Below the pieces are notes generated by a model. It did not search any database, was not told where the DNA came from, and saw nothing but the letters and a program-made list of their open reading frames with translations. A stretch of DNA of 64,000 nucleotides from assembly GCA_017414965.1 (NCBI GenBank), contig JAFQJL010000020.1, positions 62,001 to 126,000 of the forward strand, read 5' to 3'. Positions within the stretch are counted from its first letter, which is position 1. The number at the start of each line of letters is the position of its first letter. Positions 51,980 to 60,624 of this stretch are shown piece after piece. The stretch is from Clostridia bacterium. GTDB taxonomy: Bacteria > Bacillota > Clostridia > Oscillospirales > Acutalibacteraceae. Position numbers and translations under genes: made by a program.

Positions 51980-54118
51980 TCAAACTTCCATAATGACCGG
52001 CAGAATCATCGGACTGCGCTTGGTCTGTTGGAAAATCAGCTTGGACAGATTATCCCGCACCTGCGACTTCATCGACATCCAATCTCGATGCGACGAATGC
52101 AGGCAACGATCCAGCGTGTCCTCTGCCAGTTCGCGCATTTTCTCCATCAGCGGCTCGGCGTCGCGGACGTAGACAAAACCGCGGGACACGATATCCGGAC
52201 CGGACACCAGCGTAGACGTCGCGCTGTCGATCGTAGCCACCACGATCACCAGACCATCCTCCGCCAAGCGGCGGCGGTCGCGCAGCACGATACTGCCGAC
52301 GTCACCCATACCGATGCCGTCTACCAGCACACGGCCGGCCGGCACCGTTTCGGTGACCTGCATTTTCTCCTTGGTCAAGCTGACGACCTGACCGATATTG
52401 GCAATCATAATGCGGGATGCGTCCATCCCCATCCGCTTGGCAAGCCCTGCGTGCTTACGCAGATGCTTTTGCTCGCCGTGTACCGGCAAGAAATAGCGCG
52501 GCTTGGTCAAGCCGTGCACGATTTTGAGTTCCTCCTGACACGCGTGGCCGGAGGTGTGCACGTCGTACATTTTTTCATAGATCACTTCGCATCCGTGGCG
52601 AAGCAATTCGTCTACCACGCGACCGACCGCTTTTTCGTTGCCGGGAATGGGCGTGGCAGAAATGATGATATAATCGTCCGGTCCGATGGTCACCTGACGG
52701 TGATCCTCAAACGCCATACGAGACAGCGCCGACATCGGTTCGCCCTGACTACCGGTGGTAATCAGCGTCACGCGGTTTTTCGGATAATTCCGAATCTGAT
52801 CCAACTCAATGAGCGTGTTTGCCGGCACCGACAAATAGCCGAGTTCGGTGGCGATCTGCACCAGATTGATCATACTGCGACCGGAGATCGCCACTTTGCG
52901 ACCGTCGCGTGCCGACGCGTTGATGATCTGCTGGATGCGGTAAAGGTTGGACGAGAAGGTTGCCACAATCACGCGCTTATCCTCTGCTTTTTGGAACAAG
53001 TTCGTGAAGCTCTCGCCCACAATGCTTTCGCTGGGGGTGTATCCCGGTCGTTCGGCGTTGGTGGAATCCGCCAGAAGCGCCAAAACGCCGGCGTTGCCAA
53101 GCGCGCCGAAATGCGCCAGATCCATCATCCCGCCGCTAATCGGCGTGGTATCGATCTTAAAGTCACCCGTGTGCACCACGTAGCCCTGCGGCGTCTTGAT
53201 ACCCAGCGCCATCGCATCCGGAATGGAGTGGTTGACGTGAATAAATTCCACCGACAAATTCCGGCCAAACGGCACCACACTGCCGGCCGAGACCTCGTGC
53301 AGCGGCACACTGCCGGCCAGGCCGGCTTCTTTCAGCTTCGATTCCACCATCGCCAAGGTCAGCTTGGCGCCGTAGATCGGCAGCTTGATCTCCCGCAGCA
53401 GATACGGCAGACCGCCAATGTGATCTTCATGTGCGTGAGTCAGCACGATACCGCGAATGCGATCGGCATTTTTAATGACGTGCGTGAAATCCGGCAATAC
53501 CACGTCCACGCCGAACATATCGTCATCCGGAAACGCCATACCACAATCGATGAGGATGCCCTCGTTCTCGTATTCGACCAGCGTCATATTCTTGCCGATC
53601 TCATTTAAGCCGCCCAAGAACGTAATCTTAACGGGCGATTGCGGCGTTTCCGCAACCGACTTTTTATGGCGTCGCTCGTTGGCGGGCGCCGCTTTCTTCT
53701 GCTGTTTGGCCGGTTTGCTCGGCGCAGGCTTCGGCTGCGCATTGACCGGCGCCGCCGGTGCTTGTTTCTTTTTAGGCATCGGCTCCGGACGAGACGGTTT
53801 TGCCTTCTTTGCCGGCTTTTGCGGCTGCTTGGGAACCGGCTTTTCCGCCACCGGCTTAGTGGTCGCTTTTTGTTGCTTGCCGCGTTTTTGTTGATTTTTC
53901 GGTTGGGTTTTCTCCGGCTTAGCCGCCGCCGGATTCGGCGCAGCTTTTTCTACCGGAAGCACGCGTTCAGCACGCGGTGCCGGCGGATCCGCGATCGGCT
54001 TGGTCGGCTGCGCCAGACTCCATTGAGCCGCCCGACGGCGCAAACTAAGCTGCTCTTCCTTTTGAGCCGCTGCCGCGATATCCTCATAACCCATATTCTT
54101 CTTATTTTCGGATTTCAA
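51980..54118 (-). CDS. rnjA: ribonuclease J with long basic N-terminal extension
   Basis: The start is TTG at the complement of 54116-54118, because AAGGAGG lies seven bases upstream; an upstream in-frame ATG at 54181 falls inside a hairpin and has no binding site. The 712-residue protein has about 160 extra residues before the enzyme: a Lys/Pro/Ala-rich, low-complexity tail (NQQKRGKQQKATTKPVAEKP). The core begins at SPVKITFLGGLNEIGKNMTL and has the metallo-beta-lactamase/beta-CASP zinc motif THAHEDHIGG, then ISGRSM, TGSQGEP and HTSGHA. RNase J matures and decays RNA in Firmicutes, as exo- and endonuclease. The extension is probably for RNA or protein contact. It is followed by gdpP. Confidence 0.94.
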   Translation of the reverse strand: MKSENKKNMGYEDIAAAAQKEEQLSLRRRAAQWSLAQPTKPIADPPAPRAERVLPVEKAAPNPAAAKPEKTQPKNQQKRGKQQKATTKPVAEKPVPKQPQKPAKKAKPSRPEPMPKKKQAPAAPVNAQPKPAPSKPAKQQKKAAPANERRHKKSVAETPQSPVKITFLGGLNEIGKNMTLVEYENEGILIDCGMAFPDDDMFGVDVVLPDFTHVIKNADRIRGIVLTHAHEDHIGGLPYLLREIKLPIYGAKLTLAMVESKLKEAGLAGSVPLHEVSAGSVVPFGRNLSVEFIHVNHSIPDAMALGIKTPQGYVVHTGDFKIDTTPISGGMMDLAHFGALGNAGVLALLADSTNAERPGYTPSESIVGESFTNLFQKAEDKRVIVATFSSNLYRIQQIINASARDGRKVAISGRSMINLVQIATELGYLSVPANTLIELDQIRNYPKNRVTLITTGSQGEPMSALSRMAFEDHRQVTIGPDDYIIISATPIPGNEKAVGRVVDELLRHGCEVIYEKMYDVHTSGHACQEELKIVHGLTKPRYFLPVHGEQKHLRKHAGLAKRMGMDASRIMIANIGQVVSLTKEKMQVTETVPAGRVLVDGIGMGDVGSIVLRDRRRLAEDGLVIVVATIDSATSTLVSGPDIVSRGFVYVRDAEPLMEKMRELAEDTLDRCLHSSHRDWMSMKSQVRDNLSKLIFQQTKRSPMILPVIMEV

Positions 54119-54135
54119 AATATAACCTCCTTCGT

Positions 54136-54192
54136 GAGCACGGTCGGCTCCGACGCCATCAATGCCTTTGATTGAGGCCACCGACCGTGCTC
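54136..54192 (-). promoter_or_regulatory. long leader hairpin upstream of RNase J
   Basis: GAGCACGGTCGG (54136-54147) and CCGACCGTGCTC (54181-54192) are perfect 12-bp complements, with a nested TCAAT/ATTGA stem between them. The hairpin ends about four bases before the AAGGAGG of the RNase J gene and lies in its about 150-nt leader, so it could regulate translation or be an RNase target. Confidence 0.78.
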
Positions 54193-54270
54193 GGTATTTA
54201 TGTGAAGCGCTAAGGCGCTCAGGTACAACATCGTGTCTGCGTACACTGGCAGACTATTATATCAAGATAC

Positions 54271-54299
54271 ATTATAACCTTAATATAGTCGAATGTCAA
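54271..54299 (-). promoter_or_regulatory. consensus sigma-A promoter of RNase J
   Basis: On the minus strand TTGACA (complement of 54294-54299), 17 bases, TATAAT (complement of 54271-54276), about 150 bases before the TTG start. Confidence 0.87.
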
Positions 54300-54338
54300 C
54301 CTCCGATAAAAGTATAGGCGCGGATTTTATCTTTTATC

Positions 54339-54366
54339 TTGCAGGATGGCAAAAATGTGTTATAAT
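54339..54366 (+). promoter_or_regulatory. sigma-A promoter of rnhA
   Basis: TTGCAG (54339-54344), 16 bases, TATAAT (54361-54366), 33 bases before ATG 54400. Confidence 0.75.
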
Positions 54367-54399
54367 GAGAGCATAAGCATCCGCAAAGGAGATTTTCTT

Positions 54400-54837
54400 A
54401 TGAAAAAAGTGTTCCTGTTTACCGACGGCGCCTGCTCCGGCAATCCCGGTCCGGGCGGTTGGGGCGCGATCCTGCGCTATGGCGACGCGGAAAAAGAGTT
54501 GTCCGGCGGCGACGCCAACACCACCAACAACCGCATGGAACTGCTGGCGGTCATCCACGGTCTTTCGGCGTTGAAAGAGCCGTGTGAGGTCGTCATTCAA
54601 AGCGATTCGCGCTACGTTGTCGACGGTATCGAAAAAGGCTGGGCACGTTCGTGGAAGCAAAACGGCTGGCGCAAAGCGGATAAAAAGCCGGCGCTAAACG
54701 CCGATCTGTGGGAAAAACTGCTGACTTTATTAGACATCCACCACGTATCCTTTGTATGGATAAAAGGTCACGCCGGACATCCCGAAAACGAGCGTTGCGA
54801 TCAGTTGGCGGTCGCACAGAGTATGCAATACAAATGA
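54400..54837 (+). CDS. rnhA: ribonuclease HI
   Basis: ATG 54400 ([20 protein letters not shown]) follows AAAGGAG; an upstream in-frame ATG at 54346 overlaps the promoter and is rejected. The 145-residue protein has the four acidic active-site residues in [35 protein letters not shown] and ENERCDQLA, the HI fold with the basic protrusion [16 protein letters not shown], and HAGH near the C-terminus. It degrades RNA in RNA-DNA hybrids. It is transcribed away from RNase J. Confidence 0.95.
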   Translation: MKKVFLFTDGACSGNPGPGGWGAILRYGDAEKELSGGDANTTNNRMELLAVIHGLSALKEPCEVVIQSDSRYVVDGIEKGWARSWKQNGWRKADKKPALNADLWEKLLTLLDIHHVSFVWIKGHAGHPENERCDQLAVAQSMQYK

Positions 54838-54838
54838 G

Positions 54839-54869
54839 AAAAGGCATAGGGTTTTTCCCTATGCCTTTT
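54839..54869. terminator. bidirectional terminator between rnhA and tgt
   Basis: AAAAGGCATAGGG (54839-54851) pairs with CCCTATGCCTTTT (54857-54869), loop TTTTT. It lies between the convergent ends of rnhA and tgt. Confidence 0.92.
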
Positions 54870-54871
54870 GT

Positions 54872-55999
54872 TTATATTCTGGTGTCGAGAATTTGACGGT
54901 ACCGATCGTAGAATTGCTCCCATGTCCCGTCGTCCAAACTGTCACGAATGCGCTCCATCAGCGTATTATAGAAGTGGAGATTGTGGACCACACACAACCG
55001 CATAGCCAACATCTCGTTCGCCTTAAACAAGTGGCGGATATATGCGCGCGAGTGCCGCTGACAGGTCGGGCAGGTGCAGGTTTCGTCAATCGGCGCCAGA
55101 TCCTTGGCGTATTTCTCGTTATTGAGATTGCGGCGCCCCGCCCACGTGAACACGTGTCCGTGACGAGCGTTTCGCGGCGGCATCACGCAATCAAAAAGAT
55201 CCACGCCGCGATGAACGCCTTCCAAAATGTTTACCGGCGTTCCCACGCCCATCAAATACCGAACTTTGTTGGCCGGCATATGCGGCTCAACCTGCTCGAT
55301 CACGTGATACATAACCTCCGCCGGTTCGCCGACTGCAAGACCGCCGATGGCGTAACCGTCCAGCCCCATTGCCGCGATCTCTTTCATATGCGCCACGCGC
55401 AAATCGTCGTACACACAGCCTTGGTTAATACCAAACAACAACTGATCCTTGTTGATGGTTTCGGGCAGAGAATTGAGGCGCGCCATCTCTTTCTGGCAAC
55501 GCTCCAGCCAGCGCGTCGTCCGCGCGCAAGAAGCCTTGGAATACGCGTGATCGGCGGGGTTTTCCACACATTCGTCAAATGCCATCGCAATAGTCGATGC
55601 CAAATGCGACTGAATTTGCATGCTCTCCTCCGGTCCGATAAACAGACGACTGCCATCAATGTGAGAGGCAAATTTGACGCCTTCTTCGGTGATTTTTCGC
55701 AGATTTGCCAAAGAAAACACCTGAAATCCGCCGCTGTCGGTCAAGATCGGGCCACGCCAATCGGTAAACTTATGCAGACCGCCAAGCTCGTGTACCAGCT
55801 TGTCACCCGGTCGCAAATGCATATGATAGGTGTTGCACAGCATCACCTGACAACCCACGTCGCGTAAATCCTGTGCATCCAATCCGCCCTTTATGGCGCC
55901 GCAGGTCGCGACGTTCATAAACGCCGGTGTTTGTACCGTTCCGTGCACGGTTTTAAACTCACCGCGACGCGCGTAACCGATTTTTTTGAAAACTTCCAT
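54872..55999 (-). CDS. tgt: tRNA-guanine transglycosylase
   Basis: The 375-residue protein (MEVFKKIGYARRGEFKTVHG) has DSGGFQVFSL, the GGLAVGEPAEVMYHVIE region, and the zinc site CTCPTCQRHSRAYIRHL followed by a His further on, all typical of bacterial Tgt. It inserts the queuine precursor preQ1 into the tRNA wobble position 34. queA lies upstream in the same direction, 26 bases apart, so both steps of the pathway are encoded as a unit. Confidence 0.97.
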   Translation of the reverse strand: MEVFKKIGYARRGEFKTVHGTVQTPAFMNVATCGAIKGGLDAQDLRDVGCQVMLCNTYHMHLRPGDKLVHELGGLHKFTDWRGPILTDSGGFQVFSLANLRKITEEGVKFASHIDGSRLFIGPEESMQIQSHLASTIAMAFDECVENPADHAYSKASCARTTRWLERCQKEMARLNSLPETINKDQLLFGINQGCVYDDLRVAHMKEIAAMGLDGYAIGGLAVGEPAEVMYHVIEQVEPHMPANKVRYLMGVGTPVNILEGVHRGVDLFDCVMPPRNARHGHVFTWAGRRNLNNEKYAKDLAPIDETCTCPTCQRHSRAYIRHLFKANEMLAMRLCVVHNLHFYNTLMERIRDSLDDGTWEQFYDRYRQILDTRI

Positions 56000-56025
56000 T
56001 GTATAGTATTTCCCCTTTACACCTT

Positions 56026-57063
56026 TTACAGAATTGCCATAGCGTCACCGAAGCTGAAAAAGCGATACTCATCCTCCACCGCGTGACGATATGCATTCAT
56101 CGTTTTCTCGTATCCGGCAAACGCGCTAACAAGCATAATAAGCGTGCTCTCCGGTAAGTGGAAATTGGTGATCAATCCATCCAGTACTTGGAACGAATAC
56201 CCCGGATAAATAAAGATCTCCGTCCACCCTTCTTGTGCGTGGATAATCCCCTCTTGCATACCGATGCTCTCCAGCGTTCGACAGCTGGTAGTGCCCACCG
56301 CGATCACGCGTTTTCCGGCCGCTTTTGTGCGGTTGATCAGCGTCGCCGTCTCCTCGGAAAGCGCATAATGCTCGGCGTGCATTTTATGATCTGTAATGTT
56401 GTCTACCTTTACAGGTCGAAACGTCCCAAGACCGACGTGCAAGGTAACAAATCCAATGTTGACACCCTTGTTTTTGATCTTTTCAAGCAGTTCCGGCGTA
56501 AAATGCAGACCGGCGGTCGGCGCCGCGGCCGAGCCGACCTCTCGCGAATACACCGTCTGGTAACGTTCCTGATTTTCGAGCTTTTCTGTGATGTACGGCG
56601 GCAGCGGCATCTGGCCGATTTCCTCCAAAACCTGATAGAAATTCCCTTCATAGCGGAATTTCACCAAACGATTTCCCTCGTTGACGATGTCCAACACCTC
56701 GGCCGTCAGTTTGCCGTCGCCAAACAACAGCGTATCCCCTACTTTTGCGTGACGTCCCGGACCGGCCAGCACCTCCCACACGTCGTCGCCGGAGGTATGC
56801 AACAGCAGTAATTCCACTGACGATCCGCTGATCTGACGCGTACCGTAAATACGAGCCGGCAACACACGGCTGTCGTTTAAAATAAGCGTATCTCCCTCAT
56901 CAAGCAGATCCACTATGTCGTAAAAATTCTTATCCTGCAGCTCACCGCTTTGCCGATCCATCAGTAGCAATCGCGAGTGATCGCGCGGCTCTAACGGATG
57001 CTGTGCGATCCGTTCGGGCGGTAAATCAAAAAAATAATCGCTGGTTTTTCGTAATTGTTCCAT
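56026..57063 (-). CDS. queA: S-adenosylmethionine:tRNA ribosyltransferase-isomerase
   Basis: The 345-residue protein ([20 protein letters not shown]) contains [68 protein letters not shown] and [20 protein letters not shown], signature segments of QueA. It builds epoxyqueuosine on tRNA from SAM after Tgt acts. It shares a transcript direction with tgt. The upstream region to 57214 holds no other gene. Confidence 0.97.
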   Translation of the reverse strand: MEQLRKTSDYFFDLPPERIAQHPLEPRDHSRLLLMDRQSGELQDKNFYDIVDLLDEGDTLILNDSRVLPARIYGTRQISGSSVELLLLHTSGDDVWEVLAGPGRHAKVGDTLLFGDGKLTAEVLDIVNEGNRLVKFRYEGNFYQVLEEIGQMPLPPYITEKLENQERYQTVYSREVGSAAAPTAGLHFTPELLEKIKNKGVNIGFVTLHVGLGTFRPVKVDNITDHKMHAEHYALSEETATLINRTKAAGKRVIAVGTTSCRTLESIGMQEGIIHAQEGWTEIFIYPGYSFQVLDGLITNFHLPESTLIMLVSAFAGYEKTMNAYRHAVEDEYRFFSFGDAMAIL

Positions 57064-57122
57064 ATCTTCCTCGATTTCTCAAAATTTCCGTTCGTTTTCG
57101 CAAAAATCCTTGCGGAAACCAT

Positions 57123-57151
57123 TTGACATCAGCCTTTAAAAGTGTTATCAT
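57123..57151 (+). promoter_or_regulatory. sigma-A promoter of the asd-dapA-dapB operon
   Basis: TTGACA (57123-57128), 17 bases, TATCAT (57146-57151), about 64 bases before ATG 57215. No lysine riboswitch features were seen in the short leader. Confidence 0.8.
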
Positions 57152-57214
57152 TAATTAGTATATATATTATACTCACTTTCCCGCATAAAGGCAAGTACAG
57201 AAAGGAAGAAAATT

Positions 57215-58285
57215 ATGAATTTTAAGGTTGGTATCATTGGATGTACCGGTATGGTTGGTCAGCGTTTCGCTACGCTGCTGGAAAACCATCCGTGGTTTAC
57301 GGTGACGGCGTTGGCTGCCAGCAGCAACTCCGCCGGCAAAACGTATAAAGAAGCTGTCGGTAAACGCTGGGCGATGGAAAAGCCGATGCCCAAGGCGTAT
57401 GAAGATATGATCGTGATGGACGCCGCAAAGGTGGAAGAAGTCGCCGCAAAGGTGGATTTCTGCTTCTGCGCGGTCAATATGCCCAAAGCGGAGATCTTAG
57501 CGCTGGAAGAAGCGTATGCGAAGGCGGAATGCCCCATCGTTTCCAACAACAGCGCCAACCGCTTCACGCCGGACGTGCCGATGATCATTCCGGAGATCAA
57601 TCCGGAGCACATCGAGATCATTCCGGCTCAGCGCAAGCGTTTGGGCACCAAGCGCGGCTTTATCGCCGTTAAGTCCAACTGCTCGCTGCAGAGTTATGTG
57701 CCGGCGCTGTTCCCGCTTTCCAAGTACGGCATCAAACGCGCGCTCGTCTGCACCTATCAGGCGATCTCCGGCGCGGGCAAAACCTTTGAAACTTGGCCGG
57801 AAATGGTGGATAACCTTATCCCCTACATCGGCGGCGAAGAGGAAAAATCCGAGCGCGAGCCGCTGAAGATCTGGGGTAAGGTCAACGGCGACAAGATCGA
57901 ATTGGCAGAAACGCCGGCTTTTACTGCGCAGTGCCTGCGCGTGCCGGTCAGCGACGGTCACTTTGCCGCTGTGTTCTGCGATTTCGAGAACAAGCCGACC
58001 AAGGAACAGATCATCGAAGATTGGAAAAATTTCGCCGGCCGCGCACAGGAACTCAACCTCCCGAGCGCGCCGAAGCAGTTCCTCAACTATTTCGTCGAGG
58101 ACAACATGCCGCAGACCAAGCTGCACCGCAATCTCGAAAACGGTATGGCGATCTCGCTCGGCCGTCTGCGCGAGGATACGCAGTACGACTACAAGTTTGT
58201 CGGCCTCTCTCACAACACCCTGCGCGGTGCTGCCGGCGGCGCTGTTTTGCTGGCTGAACTGCTCTGCGCGGAGCACTATATCTAA
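57215..58285 (+). CDS. asd: aspartate-semialdehyde dehydrogenase
   Basis: The 356-residue protein (MNFKVGIIGCTGMVGQRFAT) has the Rossmann GxxGxxG motif at the N-terminus, the catalytic Cys in VKSNCSLQSYVPAL (about residue 155) and the dehydrogenase motif TYQAISGAGKTFE. It is of the archaeal/fungal-like subtype found in some Firmicutes. It makes the branch-point aldehyde for lysine, diaminopimelate, threonine and methionine. It is 17 bases from dapA and likely heads the operon; AAAGGAAG precedes the start. Confidence 0.95.
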   Translation: MNFKVGIIGCTGMVGQRFATLLENHPWFTVTALAASSNSAGKTYKEAVGKRWAMEKPMPKAYEDMIVMDAAKVEEVAAKVDFCFCAVNMPKAEILALEEAYAKAECPIVSNNSANRFTPDVPMIIPEINPEHIEIIPAQRKRLGTKRGFIAVKSNCSLQSYVPALFPLSKYGIKRALVCTYQAISGAGKTFETWPEMVDNLIPYIGGEEEKSEREPLKIWGKVNGDKIELAETPAFTAQCLRVPVSDGHFAAVFCDFENKPTKEQIIEDWKNFAGRAQELNLPSAPKQFLNYFVEDNMPQTKLHRNLENGMAISLGRLREDTQYDYKFVGLSHNTLRGAAGGAVLLAELLCAEHYI

Positions 58286-58302
58286 TTAACGGAGGGATTC
58301 TC

Positions 58303-59190
58303 ATGAGTCAAAAGACGATTTTCACCGGCGCCGGCGTGGCGATCGTTACGCCGATGAATCCGGATGGAAGCGTCAATTACGACGTTTTCCGTGAAATGAT
58401 TGAAGACCAGATCAAAAACGGCACCGATGCCATCATCGCGTGCGGTACCACCGGCGAATCCTCGACGTTGGATAACGACGAACACCTCAACGTGATCAAG
58501 GTCGCCATCGAGCAGACCGCCGGTCGCGTGCCGGTGATCGCCGGTACCGGCTCGAACGACACCGCCTACTGCATCCAGCTTTCCAAGGAAGCGGAAGCGT
58601 TGGGCGCCGATGCGCTTTTGCTGGTCACCCCGTATTACAACAAAACCTCGCAGCGCGGTCTGATCGCCCACTATACGGCGGTCGCCAACGCCGTGTCGCT
58701 GCCGATCATCCTCTACAACGTACCGTCGCGCACCGGCGTGGACATCAAACCGGCTACCGTTGTGGAGTTGTCGAAGGTCCCGAACATCGTAGCCTTGAAG
58801 CAGGCCAACGGCGATTTCTCCGCCACGGCACAGATCGCTGCTGAATGCGATATCGACATTTATTCCGGCAACGACGATCAGATCGTGCCGATCCTGTCGC
58901 TCGGCGGCAAGGGCGTTATTTCGGTGCTCTCGAACGTGGCGCCGCGTCAGACGCACGACATCTGCCAGAAGTGGTTTGACGGCGACGTGGCCGGCAGTCT
59001 GGCGTTGCAGTTGGAGTATCTGGAACTCGCCAATATGCTGTTTTGCGACGTCAACCCCATTCCGGTCAAAGAAGCCATGAATATGATGGGTTGGAATGTG
59101 GGCGAATGCCGTTTGCCGTTGTACTCCACCAGCGACGAGAACAAAGCGAAGCTGGCGGCGACGCTTCAAAAATACGGCTTGAAGAAATAA
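58303..59190 (+). CDS. dapA: 4-hydroxy-tetrahydrodipicolinate synthase
   Basis: The 295-residue protein (MSQKTIFTGAGVAIVTPMNP) is an NAL-family TIM barrel with GTTGESSTL, LYNVPSRTGVDI with the catalytic Tyr, and the Schiff-base Lys in VPNIVALKQANG. It condenses aspartate semialdehyde with pyruvate in lysine/diaminopimelate synthesis. GGAGGG precedes the start. The neighbours asd and dapB catalyse the steps before and after. Confidence 0.97.
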   Translation: MSQKTIFTGAGVAIVTPMNPDGSVNYDVFREMIEDQIKNGTDAIIACGTTGESSTLDNDEHLNVIKVAIEQTAGRVPVIAGTGSNDTAYCIQLSKEAEALGADALLLVTPYYNKTSQRGLIAHYTAVANAVSLPIILYNVPSRTGVDIKPATVVELSKVPNIVALKQANGDFSATAQIAAECDIDIYSGNDDQIVPILSLGGKGVISVLSNVAPRQTHDICQKWFDGDVAGSLALQLEYLELANMLFCDVNPIPVKEAMNMMGWNVGECRLPLYSTSDENKAKLAATLQKYGLKK

Positions 59191-59218
59191 GTCCCACGGT
59201 GAAAGGACGTTAATTCCT

Positions 59219-59977
59219 ATGACAAGAATGATTTTGTGCGGTTGCAACGGCAAAATGGGCCGAATGCTCACCCAGTGCATCGCCGCCCGCGACGACTGCG
59301 AAGTGGTGGCCGGATTTGACATCAACACCGCCTCCACCGCCGGTTATCCGGTGTTTGCTACGCCGGAAAACTGCTCGGTCGACGCCGATGTGGTAATCGA
59401 CTTTTCTCGACCGGAAAGTCTCCCCGGTGTGTTGGCGTTTGCCAAAGCCAAGCGGATTCCGGCGGTCATTTGCACCACCGGCCTTTCGGACGAAGACAAA
59501 GCCCTCTTGCAAAAAGCGGCTGACAGCATTCCGGTGTTTTTCAGCGCCAATATGTCCATCGGCGTTAGCCTGCTTGCTGAGTTGGCACGCAAAGCCGCGG
59601 CGGTGTTGGGCGAGGATTTCGATGTGGAAATTCTGGAAAAGCACCACAATCAAAAGGTAGACGCCCCCTCCGGCACCGCGCTGATGCTGGCCGATGCCGT
59701 CAAAGACGGACTTTCCTACGAACCGACCTATGTGTACGAGCGCCACTCCACTCGCGAGAAGCGCGACAAGCACGAGATCGGCATCTCCGCCATCCGTGGC
59801 GGAACGATCGTCGGCGAGCACGACGTGATGTTCTGCGGACGCGACGAGGTGATCACCCTTTCGCATCATGCGGCATCTAAAGAATTGTTCGCTGTCGGCG
59901 CCATCAACGCCGCACTGTTCCTGCAAGGCAAGCCGGCAGGACTTTACAATATGCGCGATTTTGTAAGTGCAGTATAA
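59219..59977 (+). CDS. dapB: 4-hydroxy-tetrahydrodipicolinate reductase
   Basis: The 252-residue protein (MTRMILCGCNGKMGRMLTQC) has an N-terminal NAD(P)-binding domain (GCNGKMGRM), and the family motif EKHHNQKVDAPSGTALMLAD with the catalytic His-Lys region. EHDVMFCGRDEVITLSHHA lies in the C-terminal domain. It reduces the product of DapA toward tetrahydrodipicolinate. AAAGGACG precedes the start and a terminator closes the operon. Confidence 0.96.
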   Translation: MTRMILCGCNGKMGRMLTQCIAARDDCEVVAGFDINTASTAGYPVFATPENCSVDADVVIDFSRPESLPGVLAFAKAKRIPAVICTTGLSDEDKALLQKAADSIPVFFSANMSIGVSLLAELARKAAAVLGEDFDVEILEKHHNQKVDAPSGTALMLADAVKDGLSYEPTYVYERHSTREKRDKHEIGISAIRGGTIVGEHDVMFCGRDEVITLSHHAASKELFAVGAINAALFLQGKPAGLYNMRDFVSAV

Positions 59978-59991
59978 ATTGAATAAACAAA

Positions 59992-60026
59992 AACACCGTA
60001 TGCTATTTAGCATACGGTGTTTTTTT
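59992..60026. terminator. bidirectional terminator between dapB and engB
   Basis: AACACCGTATGCTA (59992-60005) pairs with TAGCATACGGTGTT (60008-60021), loop TT, flanked by T-rich tails in both directions. The engB stop codon lies at its right end. Confidence 0.92.
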
Positions 60027-60612
60027 AATCCGTTAACGCTTCTTCCAGAATGGATAGCAGTTCCGCTTTCCCCTCGCCCTTTTCGGACGAAAACGGCAGC
60101 ACGATCAGCCCGTCCAACTCCGCAAAGACCTGCTCAAACGCCGCCAGTTGCTTGGCACGCTCGGTCTTTTTGAGTTTATCGATCTTGGTCAGCACCACCA
60201 CAAACGGGAAACCGCCTTCCACCAGAAAATCGATCATCTGGCGATCGTCTTTGGTCATCTCGTGGCGCGAATCGATCAACTGCACGACCAGTCGCAGATC
60301 ACGATCGTCGGCAAAATATCCGCTGATCAACGATGCCCAGCGTTTTTTCTCAGCCGCGGAAACCTTGGCGTAACCGTAGCCGGGCAGATCCACGAAACGG
60401 TAATCATCCACGCGATAGAAGTTGATCGTCGCGGTCTTACCGGGCGTCGCCGAGGTTCTTGCCAAACCGCGCCGTCCCAGCAAACAATTGATAAGCGAGG
60501 ATTTGCCCACGTTGGAATGTCCGGAAAATGCAATCTCCGGCATCGTGGAGGCGGTCAGCTGTTCCGGCAACGCGGCCGCTGTTTCAAACGCAGCCTTATC
60601 TCCATGGAGCAT
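60025..60612 (-). CDS. engB: ribosome biogenesis GTPase EngB (YsxC)
   Basis: The 195-residue protein (MLHGDKAAFETAAALPEQLT) is a small TRAFAC GTPase with G1 GHSNVGKSSLINCLL, switch I TSATPGKTATINF, G3 FVDLPGYGYAKVS, G4 VLTKIDKL and G5 FSSEKGEG. EngB assists assembly of the large ribosomal subunit and is essential in Bacillus. AAGGAGGGG before the start overlaps the end of lon, giving the usual clpX-lon-engB order. Confidence 0.96.
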   Translation of the reverse strand: MLHGDKAAFETAAALPEQLTASTMPEIAFSGHSNVGKSSLINCLLGRRGLARTSATPGKTATINFYRVDDYRFVDLPGYGYAKVSAAEKKRWASLISGYFADDRDLRLVVQLIDSRHEMTKDDRQMIDFLVEGGFPFVVVLTKIDKLKKTERAKQLAAFEQVFAELDGLIVLPFSSEKGEGKAELLSILEEALTD

Positions 60613-60624
60613 TCTATCCCCTCC

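Noticed and set aside
57152-57214. A lysine riboswitch or T-box before asd
   Set aside because: The leader is only about 60 bases and has none of the conserved blocks.
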